Below are positions 9,090-17,392 of a stretch of DNA of 64,000 nucleotides, piece by piece. The stretch spans positions 62,001-126,000 of the forward strand of contig JARUHG010000003.1 in assembly GCA_031216755.1 (NCBI GenBank). Reading direction: 5' to 3'. Each line of letters opens with the position of its first letter. Position 1 is the stretch's first letter. Both the position numbers and the translations under genes were made by a program. The stretch comes from Lysobacter arvi (GTDB lineage Bacteria > Pseudomonadota > Gammaproteobacteria > Xanthomonadales > Xanthomonadaceae). The notes beneath the pieces were generated by a model. The model did not search any database and had not been told where the DNA came from. It worked only from the letters and a program-made list of their open reading frames with translations.

Positions 9090-9971
9090 TTACTTGACGG
9101 ATACGAACGGCTGGGGCTCCAGCGTCGGCTGGCGCCGCGACCACACGAACAGCCAGTACAGCCCCAGCGCGATCAGCGGCAGGCTCAGCACCTGGCCCAT
9201 GGTCAGCCATCCGAATGCGAGGTAGCCCAGCTGCGCGTCCGGCACGCGGACGAACTCGACAAGGAACCGGAAGCAGCCGTACAACAGCGCGAACAGGCCC
9301 GACACTGCGTAACGGGGGCGCGGCCGGCTCGAGAACCACCACAGCACGAGGAACATCGTCAGGCCTTCCAGCGCCGCCTGGTACAGCTGCGAGGGATGGC
9401 GCGCGAAGCGGTCCAGCGCGCCTGTCGCGAACTGCGCCTGCAGCTGCGGCAGGCTCATGCCGGCCAGCTCGGCCTCGGCGCGCGGGAACACCACGCCCCA
9501 GCCGGCCTGGGTGTATTTGCCCCAGAGTTCGCCGCCGATGTAATTGCCCAACCGGCCGAAGCCCAGGCCCGGCGGCACCAGCGGCGCGAGGAAATCCACG
9601 GTGTCCATCAGGTGCAGCTTGTGCTTCCACGACCACCACCACGCCGCGGCCACGACGCCGATCAGCCCACCGTGGAAGCTCATGCCGCCTTCCCAGATGC
9701 GGAACAGCATCAGCGGATCGCGCAGCAGGTCGCCGAAGGAATAGAAGAAGACGTAGCCCAGCCGCCCGCCGAGCACCACGCCGAGCATCGCGTAGAACAG
9801 CAGGTCGCCGTAGGCCTGTTCGTTGACGCCCGGCAGGCGCCCCGCGCGCACGCGCAGCCGGCCGAGCCACCACGCGGTGCCGAAGCCGAGCAGGTACATG
9901 ATTCCGTACCAGTGCACCTGCAGCGGGCCGAGGTGGAAGGCGATCGGGTCGATCTGATGCAGGACGGTCAT
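9090..9971 (-). CDS. lgt: Phosphatidylglycerol:prolipoprotein diacylglyceryl transferase Lgt
   Basis: Lgt transfers a diacylglyceryl group from phosphatidylglycerol to the lipobox cysteine of prolipoproteins in the inner membrane. The 293-residue product has seven hydrophobic segments and the family signatures [35 protein letters not shown] (essential-histidine region), [16 protein letters not shown] (Lgt signature arginine) and RHPSQLYQA. The C-terminal [12 protein letters not shown] is also typical. ATG at 9971 is the natural start. It is the first gene of the lgt-thyA-folA run. Confidence 0.96.
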   Translation of the reverse strand: MTVLHQIDPIAFHLGPLQVHWYGIMYLLGFGTAWWLGRLRVRAGRLPGVNEQAYGDLLFYAMLGVVLGGRLGYVFFYSFGDLLRDPLMLFRIWEGGMSFHGGLIGVVAAAWWWSWKHKLHLMDTVDFLAPLVPPGLGFGRLGNYIGGELWGKYTQAGWGVVFPRAEAELAGMSLPQLQAQFATGALDRFARHPSQLYQAALEGLTMFLVLWWFSSRPRPRYAVSGLFALLYGCFRFLVEFVRVPDAQLGYLAFGWLTMGQVLSLPLIALGLYWLFVWSRRQPTLEPQPFVSVK

Positions 9972-10052
9972 GCGGCGGCTCGGGAAGGCGTCGCCGTATT
10001 GTGCCGCAACGCGGGTCCGCGGCGGCTTGCCGAAGCGGCGGGCGACCCGGCT

Positions 10053-10541
10053 TCAAAGCACGTACGGCAGGTCCGGCAGCTCGTTGGTGTCGTGCGTGCC
10101 TTCCTCGCGCGGGAAATGCTCGACGAGAATGGCGGTCAGGGCCGATACGCCCGCCAGCACGCCCGCCTCCGCCTCGCCCGCGCGAAGCCGCTCTTCGATC
10201 AACTGGCACACGCCGCGCCACTGTTCGTCGCTCACCCGTCCGGCGAAGCCGCGGTCGGCCACGATCTCGATGCGGTGGTCGGCGAGCAACAGGTACAGCA
10301 GCACGCCGTTGTTCGCCTGGGTGTCCCACACGCGCAGTTCGGCGAATGCCTCGTGCGCGCGGTCGCGCGCCTGTTCGCCGGCCATCACGGCACGTGGATG
10401 CAACGCGGGTTCGACGGCGAAGCAGATCTCGCCGGTGTGGTGGCGCTCGCTCTCGGCGATCGCGTCGGTGATGCGCTTGAGGCTGTCGCCCGGGAACAGG
10501 CGTTTGGCCGATGGCGCGAACAGGTGCTTGAAGAGCCTCAT
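10053..10541 (-). CDS. Small TPM-domain protein
   Basis: The 162-residue product has a TPM (TLP18.3/Psb32/MOLO-1) fold domain: an N-terminal helix DSLKRITDAIAESERHHTGE, strands ICFAVEP and NNGVLLYLLLADHRIEIVAD, and a C-terminal helical part WRGVCQLIEERLRAGEAEAG. It lacks a signal peptide and membrane segments. Its role is unknown; genes of this type usually follow a larger TPM protein and lemA, as here. The ATG at 10541, preceded by GGTGAG at a good distance, is preferred over a frame extended to 10574, which overlaps the upstream gene. Confidence 0.8.
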   Translation of the reverse strand: MRLFKHLFAPSAKRLFPGDSLKRITDAIAESERHHTGEICFAVEPALHPRAVMAGEQARDRAHEAFAELRVWDTQANNGVLLYLLLADHRIEIVADRGFAGRVSDEQWRGVCQLIEERLRAGEAEAGVLAGVSALTAILVEHFPREEGTHDTNELPDLPYVL

Positions 10542-10551
10542 CGCGTGCGCC

Positions 10552-11460
10552 TCACCAGCTGCCGGAGGCGCCACCGCCCCCGCTCATGCCGCCGCCACCG
10601 CCCCAGCCGCCGCCGAAGCCCCCACCCCCGCCGAATCCGCCGCCGCCCCAGCCACCGCCGCCCCAACCGCCGAATCCGCGGTCCCGGGCGTAGCGGCCGG
10701 TCGGCACCGACGCCAATCCGAAGAAGAAGCCGATCAGCGCACCGATGCCGCCGACGACGATCAGCGACGAGAGCAGCCAGGCGATGCCGCCGGCCGCCGC
10801 GCCGCCCAGCACGCCGCGCACCAGGGACGGCGCGCGCCCGAAGATCCCGCGCACGACCTGCGCGACGACGAAGGCGACGAACAACGCGACGAGCCAGCCA
10901 CCGCCGCCCTTGCCGCGCTCCGGGCGATGGTCCGCCATCGGCGCCGGCAACGGTTCGCCGTCGATCAGCTTGGCCAGCGCGGCCGTGGCGTCCGTGATGC
11001 CGCCGGCGTAGTCGCCATTGCGGAACTTCGGCACCAGGTACTCCTGGATCACGCGTGCGGACGTCGCATCGGGAATCGCACCTTCCAGCCCGTAACCCAC
11101 TTCGATGCGCACGCGCCGGTCGTTCTTGGCGACGACCAGCAGCACGCCGTCGTCCACGCCCTTGCGCCCGATCTTCCACTGCTCGAACGCGCGCACCGCG
11201 TATTGCGCGATGTCCTCCGGCTGCGTCGTCGGGACGATGAGCACCTGCAGCTGGCTGCCTTTGCGCTGCTGCAACGCCAATGCCTGCGCCTGCAGCTGCT
11301 GGGTCGTTGCCGCGTCCAGCGTTCCGGTGGTGTCGATCACCGGCGAGGTGAGCGGCGGAACGGGGGCGAGCTCCTGCGCCTGCGCTATCGCGCAGAACAG
11401 CGCCAGCGCGATCAGCGCGATCAGGCGCCGCCAGCCGCACCAGGTCCGAACCGTCGGCAC
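10552..11460 (-). CDS. YgcG-like TPM-domain membrane protein with Gly-rich tail
   Basis: From the GTG at 11460 the 302-residue product has a signal peptide (RRLIALIALALFCAIAQAQ). A TPM domain follows (PVIDTTGTLDAATTQQLQ, QLQVLIVPTTQPEDIAQYAV, DDGVLLVVAKNDRRVRIEVG, YGLEGAIPDATSARVI), then two transmembrane segments, then a Gly/Trp/Phe-rich tail ending GGGGMSGGGGASGSW. This architecture is common to the YgcG group, of unknown function, encoded with LemA. An ATG at 11514 would add 18 residues, but those (including FPHLRGND) are the translation of a perfect REP palindrome and would give an odd, long n-region. The GTG is therefore preferred. Confidence 0.82.
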   Translation of the reverse strand: MPTVRTWCGWRRLIALIALALFCAIAQAQELAPVPPLTSPVIDTTGTLDAATTQQLQAQALALQQRKGSQLQVLIVPTTQPEDIAQYAVRAFEQWKIGRKGVDDGVLLVVAKNDRRVRIEVGYGLEGAIPDATSARVIQEYLVPKFRNGDYAGGITDATAALAKLIDGEPLPAPMADHRPERGKGGGGWLVALFVAFVVAQVVRGIFGRAPSLVRGVLGGAAAGGIAWLLSSLIVVGGIGALIGFFFGLASVPTGRYARDRGFGGWGGGGWGGGGFGGGGGFGGGWGGGGGMSGGGGASGSW

Positions 11461-11461
11461 G

Positions 11462-11487
11462 TCGTTCCCGCGCAGGTGCGGGAACGA
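11462..11487. repeat. Perfect REP-type palindrome between lemA and the ygcG-like gene
   Basis: TCGTTCCCGC, a six-base loop, then GCGGGAACGA: a perfect 10-bp inverted repeat of the same type as those at 58579 and 16026. It lies between the lemA stop and the likely GTG start of the next gene, and could act as an attenuator or mRNA stabiliser within the operon. Confidence 0.75.
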
Positions 11488-11536
11488 CGCGGGGCGGCGC
11501 GACATCGACATCACGAGCGTCCGTCGTCCACCGGGA

Positions 11537-12214
11537 TCAACCGTTCGACGGGGCCGGCTGCTGCGCAGGCTGTTGCGGCGCTTGCGCTTGCGGTTGCGGT
11601 TGCGGTTGCGGTTGCGGCTGCGGCTGGGCCGGCGCGCTGAAGTCGACCTGCGGCGCCTGCTGGATCTGCGCTTCGTTCTCGACGGTGAAATTCGGACGCG
11701 TCTTGTGGCCGAACATCATCGCGGTGAGGTTCACCGGGAAGCGGCGGATGGTGGTGTTGTAGTCCTGCACCGCGCGGATGAAGCGTTGGCGCGCGACGGT
11801 GATGCGGTTCTCGGTGCCTTCCAGCTGCGCCTGCAACTGCAGGAAATTCTGGTCGGCCTTGAGCTGCGGGTAATTCTCGCTCACGACGAGCAGACGGCTG
11901 ATCGCGCTCTGCAACTCGCCCTGCGCCTGCTGGAACTGCGCGAGCGACGCCGGATCGTTGGCGTTGACGTTGATGCTGCCCACGCGCGAGCGCGCTTCGG
12001 TGACCTGGGTCAGCACCTGCTGCTCGTGGCTGGCGTAGCCCTTCACCGTCGCGACCAGGTTGGGCACGAGGTCGGCGCGGCGCTTGTAGTTGTTGAGCAC
12101 TTCCGACCAGGCGGCATTCACCGCCTCGTCCTTCTCCTGGATGGTGTTGTAGCCGCAGCCGCTGAGCGTCGCGACCATCACCAGCAGCACGAACGCTTGC
12201 ACCAGACGGAACAT
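11537..12214 (-). CDS. lemA: LemA family lipoprotein
   Basis: The 225-residue product begins MFRLVQAFVLLVMVATLSGC, a lipoprotein signal peptide with lipobox LSGC, so it is probably membrane-anchored on the outside of the cytoplasm. The LemA core is well preserved: DEAVNAAWSEVLNNYKRRAD, LVPNLVATVKGYASHE, then VTEARSRVG, NRITVARQRFIRAVQDYNTT and FPVNLTAMMFG. Its molecular role is unknown. The last 35 residues are a Pro-Gln repeat (PQPQPQPQPQ) encoded by a gcggtt-type hexamer run at about 11585-11632. It leads the lemA/TPM operon. Confidence 0.9.
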   Translation of the reverse strand: MFRLVQAFVLLVMVATLSGCGYNTIQEKDEAVNAAWSEVLNNYKRRADLVPNLVATVKGYASHEQQVLTQVTEARSRVGSINVNANDPASLAQFQQAQGELQSAISRLLVVSENYPQLKADQNFLQLQAQLEGTENRITVARQRFIRAVQDYNTTIRRFPVNLTAMMFGHKTRPNFTVENEAQIQQAPQVDFSAPAQPQPQPQPQPQPQAQAPQQPAQQPAPSNG

Positions 12215-12352
12215 GGGGGACTCCTGACGTGACGATTGGCCGGCATTCCAGCACCGGGACGGTCATGACGCAATGAGGGTCCGCGACGACCCGTTACGAA
12301 TGCGTTACGGCAACGCCTCCGCGCACCACGGGTGGCCGGGCGTCGAAACGAG

Positions 12353-12378
12353 AACGGCCTTCCGCGTGGAAGGCCGTT
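12353..12378 (-). terminator. Hairpin terminator downstream of terC
   Basis: AACGGCCTTCC, loop GCGT, then GGAAGGCCGTT forms a perfect 11-bp stem ending 29 bases past the terC stop. On the minus strand it is followed by a short T-containing stretch (CTCGTTT), so it is a fair intrinsic terminator for terC. It also insulates lemA from upstream transcription. Confidence 0.65.
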
Positions 12379-12406
12379 TCGAAGGCAACGCGTTGGCGGC
12401 GGCCTC

Positions 12407-13141
12407 TTATTCCGGCTGCAGGCGACGCTGCGCGCGGCGCTTGGCCCACAGGTTGAGGCACTCCACCAGCGCGGAGAAGCCCATCGCGCCGTAGATGTAG
12501 CCCTTCGGCACGTGCAGCTCGAAGCCGTCGGCCACCAGGTACACGCCCACCAGCACGATGAAGGCCAGCGCCAGCATCTTGATCGTCGGGTTGTGGTCGA
12601 TGAACTGGCCCAGCGGCTTGGAGGCCAGCAGCATCACCGCGACCGCGAGCAGGATCGCCGCGACCATCACCGGCGTGTGGTTCGCCATGCCGACCGCGGC
12701 GATCACCGAATCCAGCGAGAAGACGATGTCGATGACCGCGATCTGCGCGATCACGCCCATGAACGACGCCTTGGGCTTGGTGTGGATGTCCTCTTCTTCG
12801 GACTCGCCGACGATGAGGTCGCGGATCTCCATCGAACCCTTCACCAGCAGGAAGGCGCCGCCGAGGATCAGCACCAGGTCGCGCACCGAGATGCCCTGCC
12901 CGAACACGGTGAACAGATCGTTGGTCAGCCCGGCCAGCCAGGCCAGCGTGAGCAGCAGCGCGATGCGCGTGATGCACGCCACGGCGATGCCGAACTTGCG
13001 CGCCTTCTCGCGCTGCGCATACGGCAGCTTGCTCACCGCGATGGAGATGAAGACGAGGTTGTCGATGCCCAGCACGATCTCGATCGCGCTCAGGGTCACC
13101 AGGGTGAGCCACACATGGGGGTCGGTCAGCAGTTCGATCAC
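12407..13141 (-). CDS. TerC family integral membrane protein
   Basis: The 244-residue product has seven or so transmembrane helices and the TerC signatures EIVLGIDNLVFISI and AVIDIVFSLDSVIAAVGMA. Their acidic residues within the membrane are thought to bind metal. Family members such as Alx and MeeY/YkoY export manganese and help metallate secreted enzymes; this subgroup (YgjT/YoaE-like) is less studied, so manganese export is inference. The start is GTG at 13141 (GTGATCGAACTG), 18 bases after the dgkA stop. No yybP-ykoY riboswitch fits in that gap. Confidence 0.87.
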   Translation of the reverse strand: MIELLTDPHVWLTLVTLSAIEIVLGIDNLVFISIAVSKLPYAQREKARKFGIAVACITRIALLLTLAWLAGLTNDLFTVFGQGISVRDLVLILGGAFLLVKGSMEIRDLIVGESEEEDIHTKPKASFMGVIAQIAVIDIVFSLDSVIAAVGMANHTPVMVAAILLAVAVMLLASKPLGQFIDHNPTIKMLALAFIVLVGVYLVADGFELHVPKGYIYGAMGFSALVECLNLWAKRRAQRRLQPE

Positions 13142-13159
13142 TTTCGGGTTCCTACCTGA

Positions 13160-13540
13160 TCAGAGCAACCGGGGCAGCACGATCGCGCCCCAGGTCAGCA
13201 AAACGTTCATCATCACCACGAACACCGCCGCCGAGCCCATGTCCTTGGCGCGGCCGGCCAGTTCGTGGAACTCCGGGCCGTAGCGTTCGATCACCGCTTC
13301 CACCGCGGAGTTGAGCAGCTCGACGCTGAGCACCAGCATCATCGAGCCGATCAGCAGCACGCGTTCGACCGGCGTCTGCCCGAGCCACCAGCCGATCGGG
13401 GCCAGGATCACGAACAGGTACACCTCCAGCCGGAAGGAGGACTCGTGCAGCCATGCGGCACGCAGGCCCTGCATGGACCACTGGGTGGCTTTGGCGATGC
13501 GCGCCGGGCCGCGCGGAAGATGCCCGAATTCGTCGGCCAT
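13160..13540 (-). CDS. dgkA: Diacylglycerol kinase DgkA
   Basis: DgkA phosphorylates diacylglycerol, released during membrane-derived oligosaccharide or lipid turnover, back to phosphatidic acid. The 126-residue product has the three-helix layout of the family. Conserved stretches are KATQWSMQGLRAAWLHESSF, the central MMLVLSVELLNSAVEAVIER and the final helix beginning AKDMGSAAVFVVMMNVL. Catalytic acidic and asparagine residues lie in ELLNSAVE and KDMGSAAV. It precedes terC by 18 bases. The 292 bases upstream, to the next divergent gene, hold nothing I recognise. Confidence 0.94.
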   Translation of the reverse strand: MADEFGHLPRGPARIAKATQWSMQGLRAAWLHESSFRLEVYLFVILAPIGWWLGQTPVERVLLIGSMMLVLSVELLNSAVEAVIERYGPEFHELAGRAKDMGSAAVFVVMMNVLLTWGAIVLPRLL

Positions 13541-13832
13541 GCGTTGGACTCAGGCCGCCAGCCGGGCGCGAACCCGTCCCGCCGCCACGGCACGGCGCCC
13601 CGGAATTCCGGCAGGCGCGCACACGGCGTGGAGCGGATCGGCGATCGGCATGGAGGCGGTCGTGGACGGAAAGATCGCGGACGGACCGCGGCAGGGGGCC
13701 GATTTTGCCACAAACCCCCTTGCCGGCCCGGGTCGTTCGCCGGCTCCAGGGTGTCATGCGGCGGTAGCAGGTTTTTCGCGTGCCGTTAGCGGGTGCGGCC
13801 GTAGCCTGACCGACCCCGCCCGGAGGTGCGCC

Positions 13833-14135
13833 ATGTCCCGCTGCGCGTTGCTGGCCCGCCTGGAGGCCAAACCCGGCAAGGAAGAGGAAGTCGAACGCTT
13901 CCTGCGTGGCGCCCTGCCGCTGGCGGAGGCCGAGCCCGGCACGCGGACGTGGTTCGCGCTGCGGTTCGGGCCGTCCTCCTTCGGCATCTACGACACGTTC
14001 GACACCGAAGCGGGCCGGCAGGCCCACCTGGACGGCCCGATCGCCGCCGCGCTGATGGAGCGCGCCGGCGAGCTGCTGGCCGCTCCGCCCCGGATCGACC
14101 GTGTCGATCTGCTGGCGAGCAAGCTGCCGCACTGA
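13833..14135 (+). CDS. Antibiotic biosynthesis monooxygenase (ABM) domain protein
   Basis: A 100-residue protein with a dimeric alpha-beta ferredoxin-like ABM fold: ALLARLEAKPGKEEEVERFL, RTWFALRFGPSSFGIYDTFD, and a helix AGRQAHLDGPIAAALMERAG, then IDRVDLLASKLPH. Relatives include YgiN-type quinol monooxygenases and many uncharacterised stress proteins. The substrate cannot be read from sequence. A strong CGGAGGTGCGCC precedes the ATG at 13833, which fixes this start against a much longer open frame upstream. Confidence 0.82.
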   Translation: MSRCALLARLEAKPGKEEEVERFLRGALPLAEAEPGTRTWFALRFGPSSFGIYDTFDTEAGRQAHLDGPIAAALMERAGELLAAPPRIDRVDLLASKLPH

Positions 14136-14199
14136 GCGCGTTTCGAAGGAACCTGCCTTTCCCCGGCGCCTCGCGCCGCCACACGCCATGGAGGTCGCA

Positions 14200-14676
14200 A
14201 TGAATGTCCCCAGCACGCCCGAGGGCTACCACAGCGTCACGCCGTACCTGATCGTCGACGACGCCACCGCCGCGCTCGATTTCTACCGGGAAGCGCTAGG
14301 CGCGGAGGAAATGTACCGCCTGCCCATGGGCGGCAAGATCGGGCATGCGGAGATCCGCATCGGCGATTCGATGCTGATGCTGTCGGACGAATGGCCCGAC
14401 ATGGACGCCTACGGTCCGAAGCGCCGCGGCGGCGCGACCGCGACCTTCGTGATCTACGTGCCGGACGTGGACGCCTCGTTCGACCGCGCGGTGAAGGCCG
14501 GCGCGAAGGTCGATCGTCCGGTCGAGAACCAGGCCTGGGGCGATCGCATGGGCACCGTGGTCGACCCGTTCGGCCACAAGTGGAGCCTGGCCACGCACGT
14601 CGAGGACGTATCGCCGGAGGAACTCAAGCGCCGCATGGACGAGTGGTCGCAGCAGCAGGCGGGCTTGACGGCGTAA
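14200..14676 (+). CDS. VOC (glyoxalase/PhnB-like) family protein
   Basis: The 158-residue product has two beta-alpha-beta-beta-beta modules of the vicinal oxygen chelate fold: HSVTPYLIVDDATAALDFYR, GHAEIRIGDSMLMLSDEWPD, FVIYVPDVDASFDRAVKAGA, then WGDRMGTVVDPFGHKWSLAT. Candidate metal or ligand residues are the histidines in GHAEI and GHKW. PhnB-like members often have no known enzymatic role, so no substrate is assigned. GGAGGT sits 7 bases before the ATG at 14200; an ATG at 14188 overlaps that site and is less likely. The preceding ABM gene is 64 bases upstream on the same strand. Confidence 0.85.
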   Translation: MNVPSTPEGYHSVTPYLIVDDATAALDFYREALGAEEMYRLPMGGKIGHAEIRIGDSMLMLSDEWPDMDAYGPKRRGGATATFVIYVPDVDASFDRAVKAGAKVDRPVENQAWGDRMGTVVDPFGHKWSLATHVEDVSPEELKRRMDEWSQQQAGLTA

Positions 14677-14700
14677 CGAACCGCCTCGTCCGAGCTTAAG

Positions 14701-14740
14701 CCCCTCTCCCGCCGGGAGAGGGGTTGGGGTGAGGGTCGGG
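14701..14740. repeat. Hairpin repeat between convergent genes, possible bidirectional terminator
   Basis: CCCCTCTCCC, loop GCC, GGGAGAGGGG is a perfect 10-bp stem followed by TTGGGGTGAGGGT. This element is a widespread intergenic repeat in GC-rich proteobacteria. It lies 24 bases past the VOC gene stop and between it and the convergent peptidase gene, so it may end transcripts, though no T-run follows. Confidence 0.6.
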
Positions 14741-14788
14741 ACGTGCGGACTCGCGGGCGCTCGCGATGCTTGCCCCATCGAAAATCAA

Positions 14789-14885
14789 AATGGGTTCCAG
14801 CTTTCGCTGGATGGGCGGGACGCGCCGCGCCTTCGTGAGGCTTGATAGTTGTAAACGTGGATCCCGCCCTGCGCCGGAATGACGG
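14789..14885. repeat. Two degenerate REP-type palindromes
   Basis: One copy at about 14789-14815 reads AATGGGTTCCAGCTTTCGCT followed by GGATGGGCGGG. A second at 14858-14885 reads GTGGATCCCGCCCTGCGCCG followed by GAATGACG. Both resemble the unit at 7115. They fill the gap between the VOC gene and the peptidase gene; no coding region is visible there. Confidence 0.6.
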
Positions 14886-14912
14886 CCCACGCCTCGCCGA
14901 AGCTCGACGGCC

Positions 14913-15935
14913 TCACTCCTCCTCGTGGATCGCAGTGCCCCGGCTGCCGTCGGGCTTGATCCAGCCGCGGAACATGCTGCCGCTGTTGAACGGCATGGCG
15001 ATGTTGCCGTCGCGATCCAGCGCGATCGCGCCGCCGTCGCCGCCGGCTGCCGTCACGATCCGGTTGACCACCTCGTTCGCCGCCACTTCCAGCGAATCGC
15101 CGCGGTAGGCCACGCGCGCGCAGATGTCGTGCGCGACGGCGTTGCGGATGTAGAACTCGCCCCAGCCCGTGCCGGAGACGCCGCAACGGTCGTCGGCCCA
15201 GGTGCCGGCGCCGATGATCGGCGCGTCGCCGACGCGGCCCCACTTCTTGTTGGTCATGCCGCCGGTGCTGGTGGCCGCGGCGATGTGTCCGTGCGAATCC
15301 AGCGCGACCGCGCCGACCGTGCCCAGGTACGTCGGCGGATCGAGCGTGCCGTCGAACGCGTGGCGCTTGCCTTGGGCCGCCTCCTTCGCCTGCGCGCGCT
15401 CCAGCTGCTCGCGTCGCTTGTCGGTGTCGAAATAGTGGTTGGGAACGCGCTGGATGTCGGGGTGTTCGTCGGCAAAGGCCTCGGCGCCCTCGCCGGCGAG
15501 CATCACGTGCGGGCTCTTCTCCATCACCGTGCGCGCGAGCCGGATCGGGTTCCGGATGGTCGTGACGCCGGCGATCGCGCCCGCACGGCGCGTGTGGCCC
15601 TCCATGATCGCCGCGTCGAGTTCGTGCCCGCCCTTCGCGTTGAATACCGCGCCCTTGCCCGCGTTGAACTGCGGCGCGTCCTCGAGCACCTCCACCGCCG
15701 CGGTGACCGCATCCAGCGCGGTGCCGCCGCGGCTGAGCACGGCGTTGCCGGCATCGAGGGCGCGGTTCAACGCTTCGTGGTACGCCTTGCGCTCGCCCGG
15801 CGTGATCGACTGCCTCGGAACGAAGCCGGCACCGCCGTGGATGACCAGGGCCGTCTTGCCGGTGGCGGGCGCTTCGGCCGCGGAAAGGTTGAAGGACATG
15901 GCGAGCAGGGCAGCGAGCGGGAGCGAAAGGCGCAT
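14913..15935 (-). CDS. iaaA: Isoaspartyl peptidase / L-asparaginase, Ntn-hydrolase, exported
   Basis: This is an N-terminal-nucleophile hydrolase of the IaaA type that cleaves isoaspartyl dipeptides and asparagine after self-processing. The 340-residue precursor starts with a signal peptide (MRLSLPLAALLAMSFNLSAA), so the enzyme is probably periplasmic, unlike E. coli IaaA. Conserved segments are LVIHGGAGFVP, PQFNAGKGAVFNAKGGHELD and the cleavage/nucleophile motif YLGTVGAVALDSHGHIAAAT, with the catalytic threonine at about residue 206. GRVGDAPIIGAGTWAD and CGVSGTGWGE complete the set. The ATG at 15935 starts the signal peptide; the longer frame upstream runs through a REP palindrome. Confidence 0.92.
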   Translation of the reverse strand: MRLSLPLAALLAMSFNLSAAEAPATGKTALVIHGGAGFVPRQSITPGERKAYHEALNRALDAGNAVLSRGGTALDAVTAAVEVLEDAPQFNAGKGAVFNAKGGHELDAAIMEGHTRRAGAIAGVTTIRNPIRLARTVMEKSPHVMLAGEGAEAFADEHPDIQRVPNHYFDTDKRREQLERAQAKEAAQGKRHAFDGTLDPPTYLGTVGAVALDSHGHIAAATSTGGMTNKKWGRVGDAPIIGAGTWADDRCGVSGTGWGEFYIRNAVAHDICARVAYRGDSLEVAANEVVNRIVTAAGGDGGAIALDRDGNIAMPFNSGSMFRGWIKPDGSRGTAIHEEE

Positions 15936-16025
15936 GACGGGATCGGATGGGAACTCCGACCGAGCATAGCGACTTTTTCCCATGCGACAGAGTCGCAGTT
16001 TGGCGGACACATGCGGCCTGAAGCC

Positions 16026-16052
16026 CTCATCCCCGCGGCGCCGGGAACCCGA
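16026..16052. repeat. Degenerate REP-type palindrome
   Basis: CTCATCCCCGCGGCGCCGGG AACCCGAG is another copy of the dispersed palindrome, in the 215-base gap between the isoaspartyl peptidase start and the end of the ABC permease gene. I see nothing else in the gap. Confidence 0.5.
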
Positions 16053-16150
16053 GTGCGAGGCGTACGCCGCCTTCGAAAGCGCCGGCGCCACGGCCCATTG
16101 GCGCCCGCGCGATTCCGGCCCACGCCGGCCGCGCCTCGCGCCCGGCAGTG

Positions 16151-17392
16151 CTACTGCTGCCGCAGCGCCTCGATCGGATCCAGCTGCGACGCCTTGCGCG
16201 CCGGGTAATAGCCGAAGAACAGGCCGGTCATGATCGAGAACGTCGCCGCAAGCGCGATCACCTGTCCGTTCAGCGCGACGGGCAGGTCGCTGAAGCGGCC
16301 GACCGCCAGCGCGCCGACGACGCCGATCGCGATGCCCAGCACGCCGCCGCCGAGCGACAGCAGCATCGCCTCGGCAAGGAACTGCCGCCGCACGTCCGAC
16401 GGCCCCGCGCCCACGGCCATGCGCAGTCCGATCTCGCGGATGCGCTCGGTCACCGACACCAGCATGATGTTCATGATCCCGATGCCACCGACGATCAGCG
16501 AGATCGTCGCCACCGCGCCCAGCAGCAGCGACATCAACCGCGTCGTCGCCGTGCGCGTGGCGACGATCTCGGAGATGTTGCGCACGTTGAAGTCGTCTTC
16601 CTCGCCCGGCTTGATGCGATGCCGCTGTCGCAGCAGCGCTTCCACTTCGCCCTGCGCATACGACAGGTCTTTCGGATCGGCGACCGTCAGCGCGATCTGC
16701 ATCACCGCGCCGGACGGCAGGCCCATCGCGCCCATCAGCCGACGACGTGCCGTTTCCAGCGGCACCATCACCACGTCGTCCTGGTCCTGGCCGAACCCGC
16801 CCTGCCCTTTCGGGTTGAGCGTGCCCACGACGGTGAACGGCACGCGTCCGAGACGGATCGTCTGGCCGACGCCGGTTTCGTCGCCGAACAGCGTGCGCCG
16901 CACCGTCTCGCCGATGATCACCGACTTGCCGGCGCTGGTGTAATCCTGCGCATCGAAGCCCTGGCCGTTGGCGATCGTCCAGCCGTTGATGTCGAAGAAG
17001 TCCGCCTGCACGCCCTGCCAGCTGGTGGACGCGTTGTTCTCGGCGTAGACGACCTGCGTGTTGCCGCGCAGCGCGCCGGCGACGTACTGCACTTCGGGAA
17101 TTTCATTGCGGATCGCGTCGACGTCTCCCTCGTTGAGCGTGAAGAAACTCGACGCGCTCATGCGCACGCCGCCACCGCCGGGACCACGGCCCGCACCGGG
17201 GCTGATGTCCAGCCGCTGCGACCCCAGGCCCGACACCATCTTGTCGATTTCCTGCTGCGTCCCCTGGCCGACGGACACCATCACGATCACCGCCGCAATG
17301 CCGATGATCACGCCCAGCGAGGTCAGCGCGCTGCGCATCCAGTTGCCGCGCAGCGCGTAGATCGCGGTGCGCAGGATGTCGGAGAAGTTCAT
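16151..17392 (-). CDS. MacB-type ABC transporter permease
   Basis: The 413-residue product is the membrane half of a MacB/FtsX-type mechanotransmission ABC transporter. An N-terminal helix (LTSLGVIIGIAAVIVMVSVG) precedes a large periplasmic MacB-PCD domain (about residues 45-270). Three C-terminal helices follow, including ISLIVGGIGIMNIMLVSVTE and the conserved REIGLRMAVGAGPSDVRRQF. It ends PARKASQLDPIEALRQQ, as MacB permeases do. E. coli MacB fuses ATPase and permease, but here they are separate genes. The ATG at 17392 overlaps the ATPase stop (ATGA). The cargo is unknown. Confidence 0.92.
   Translation of the reverse strand: MNFSDILRTAIYALRGNWMRSALTSLGVIIGIAAVIVMVSVGQGTQQEIDKMVSGLGSQRLDISPGAGRGPGGGGVRMSASSFFTLNEGDVDAIRNEIPEVQYVAGALRGNTQVVYAENNASTSWQGVQADFFDINGWTIANGQGFDAQDYTSAGKSVIIGETVRRTLFGDETGVGQTIRLGRVPFTVVGTLNPKGQGGFGQDQDDVVMVPLETARRRLMGAMGLPSGAVMQIALTVADPKDLSYAQGEVEALLRQRHRIKPGEEDDFNVRNISEIVATRTATTRLMSLLLGAVATISLIVGGIGIMNIMLVSVTERIREIGLRMAVGAGPSDVRRQFLAEAMLLSLGGGVLGIAIGVVGALAVGRFSDLPVALNGQVIALAATFSIMTGLFFGYYPARKASQLDPIEALRQQ

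Noticed and set aside
13142-13159. Manganese riboswitch before terC
   Set aside because: Only 18 bases separate terC from dgkA, too short for a yybP-ykoY aptamer.
15936-16091. Upstream extension of the isoaspartyl peptidase
   Set aside because: The added 52 residues include the translation of a REP palindrome and precede a complete signal peptide.
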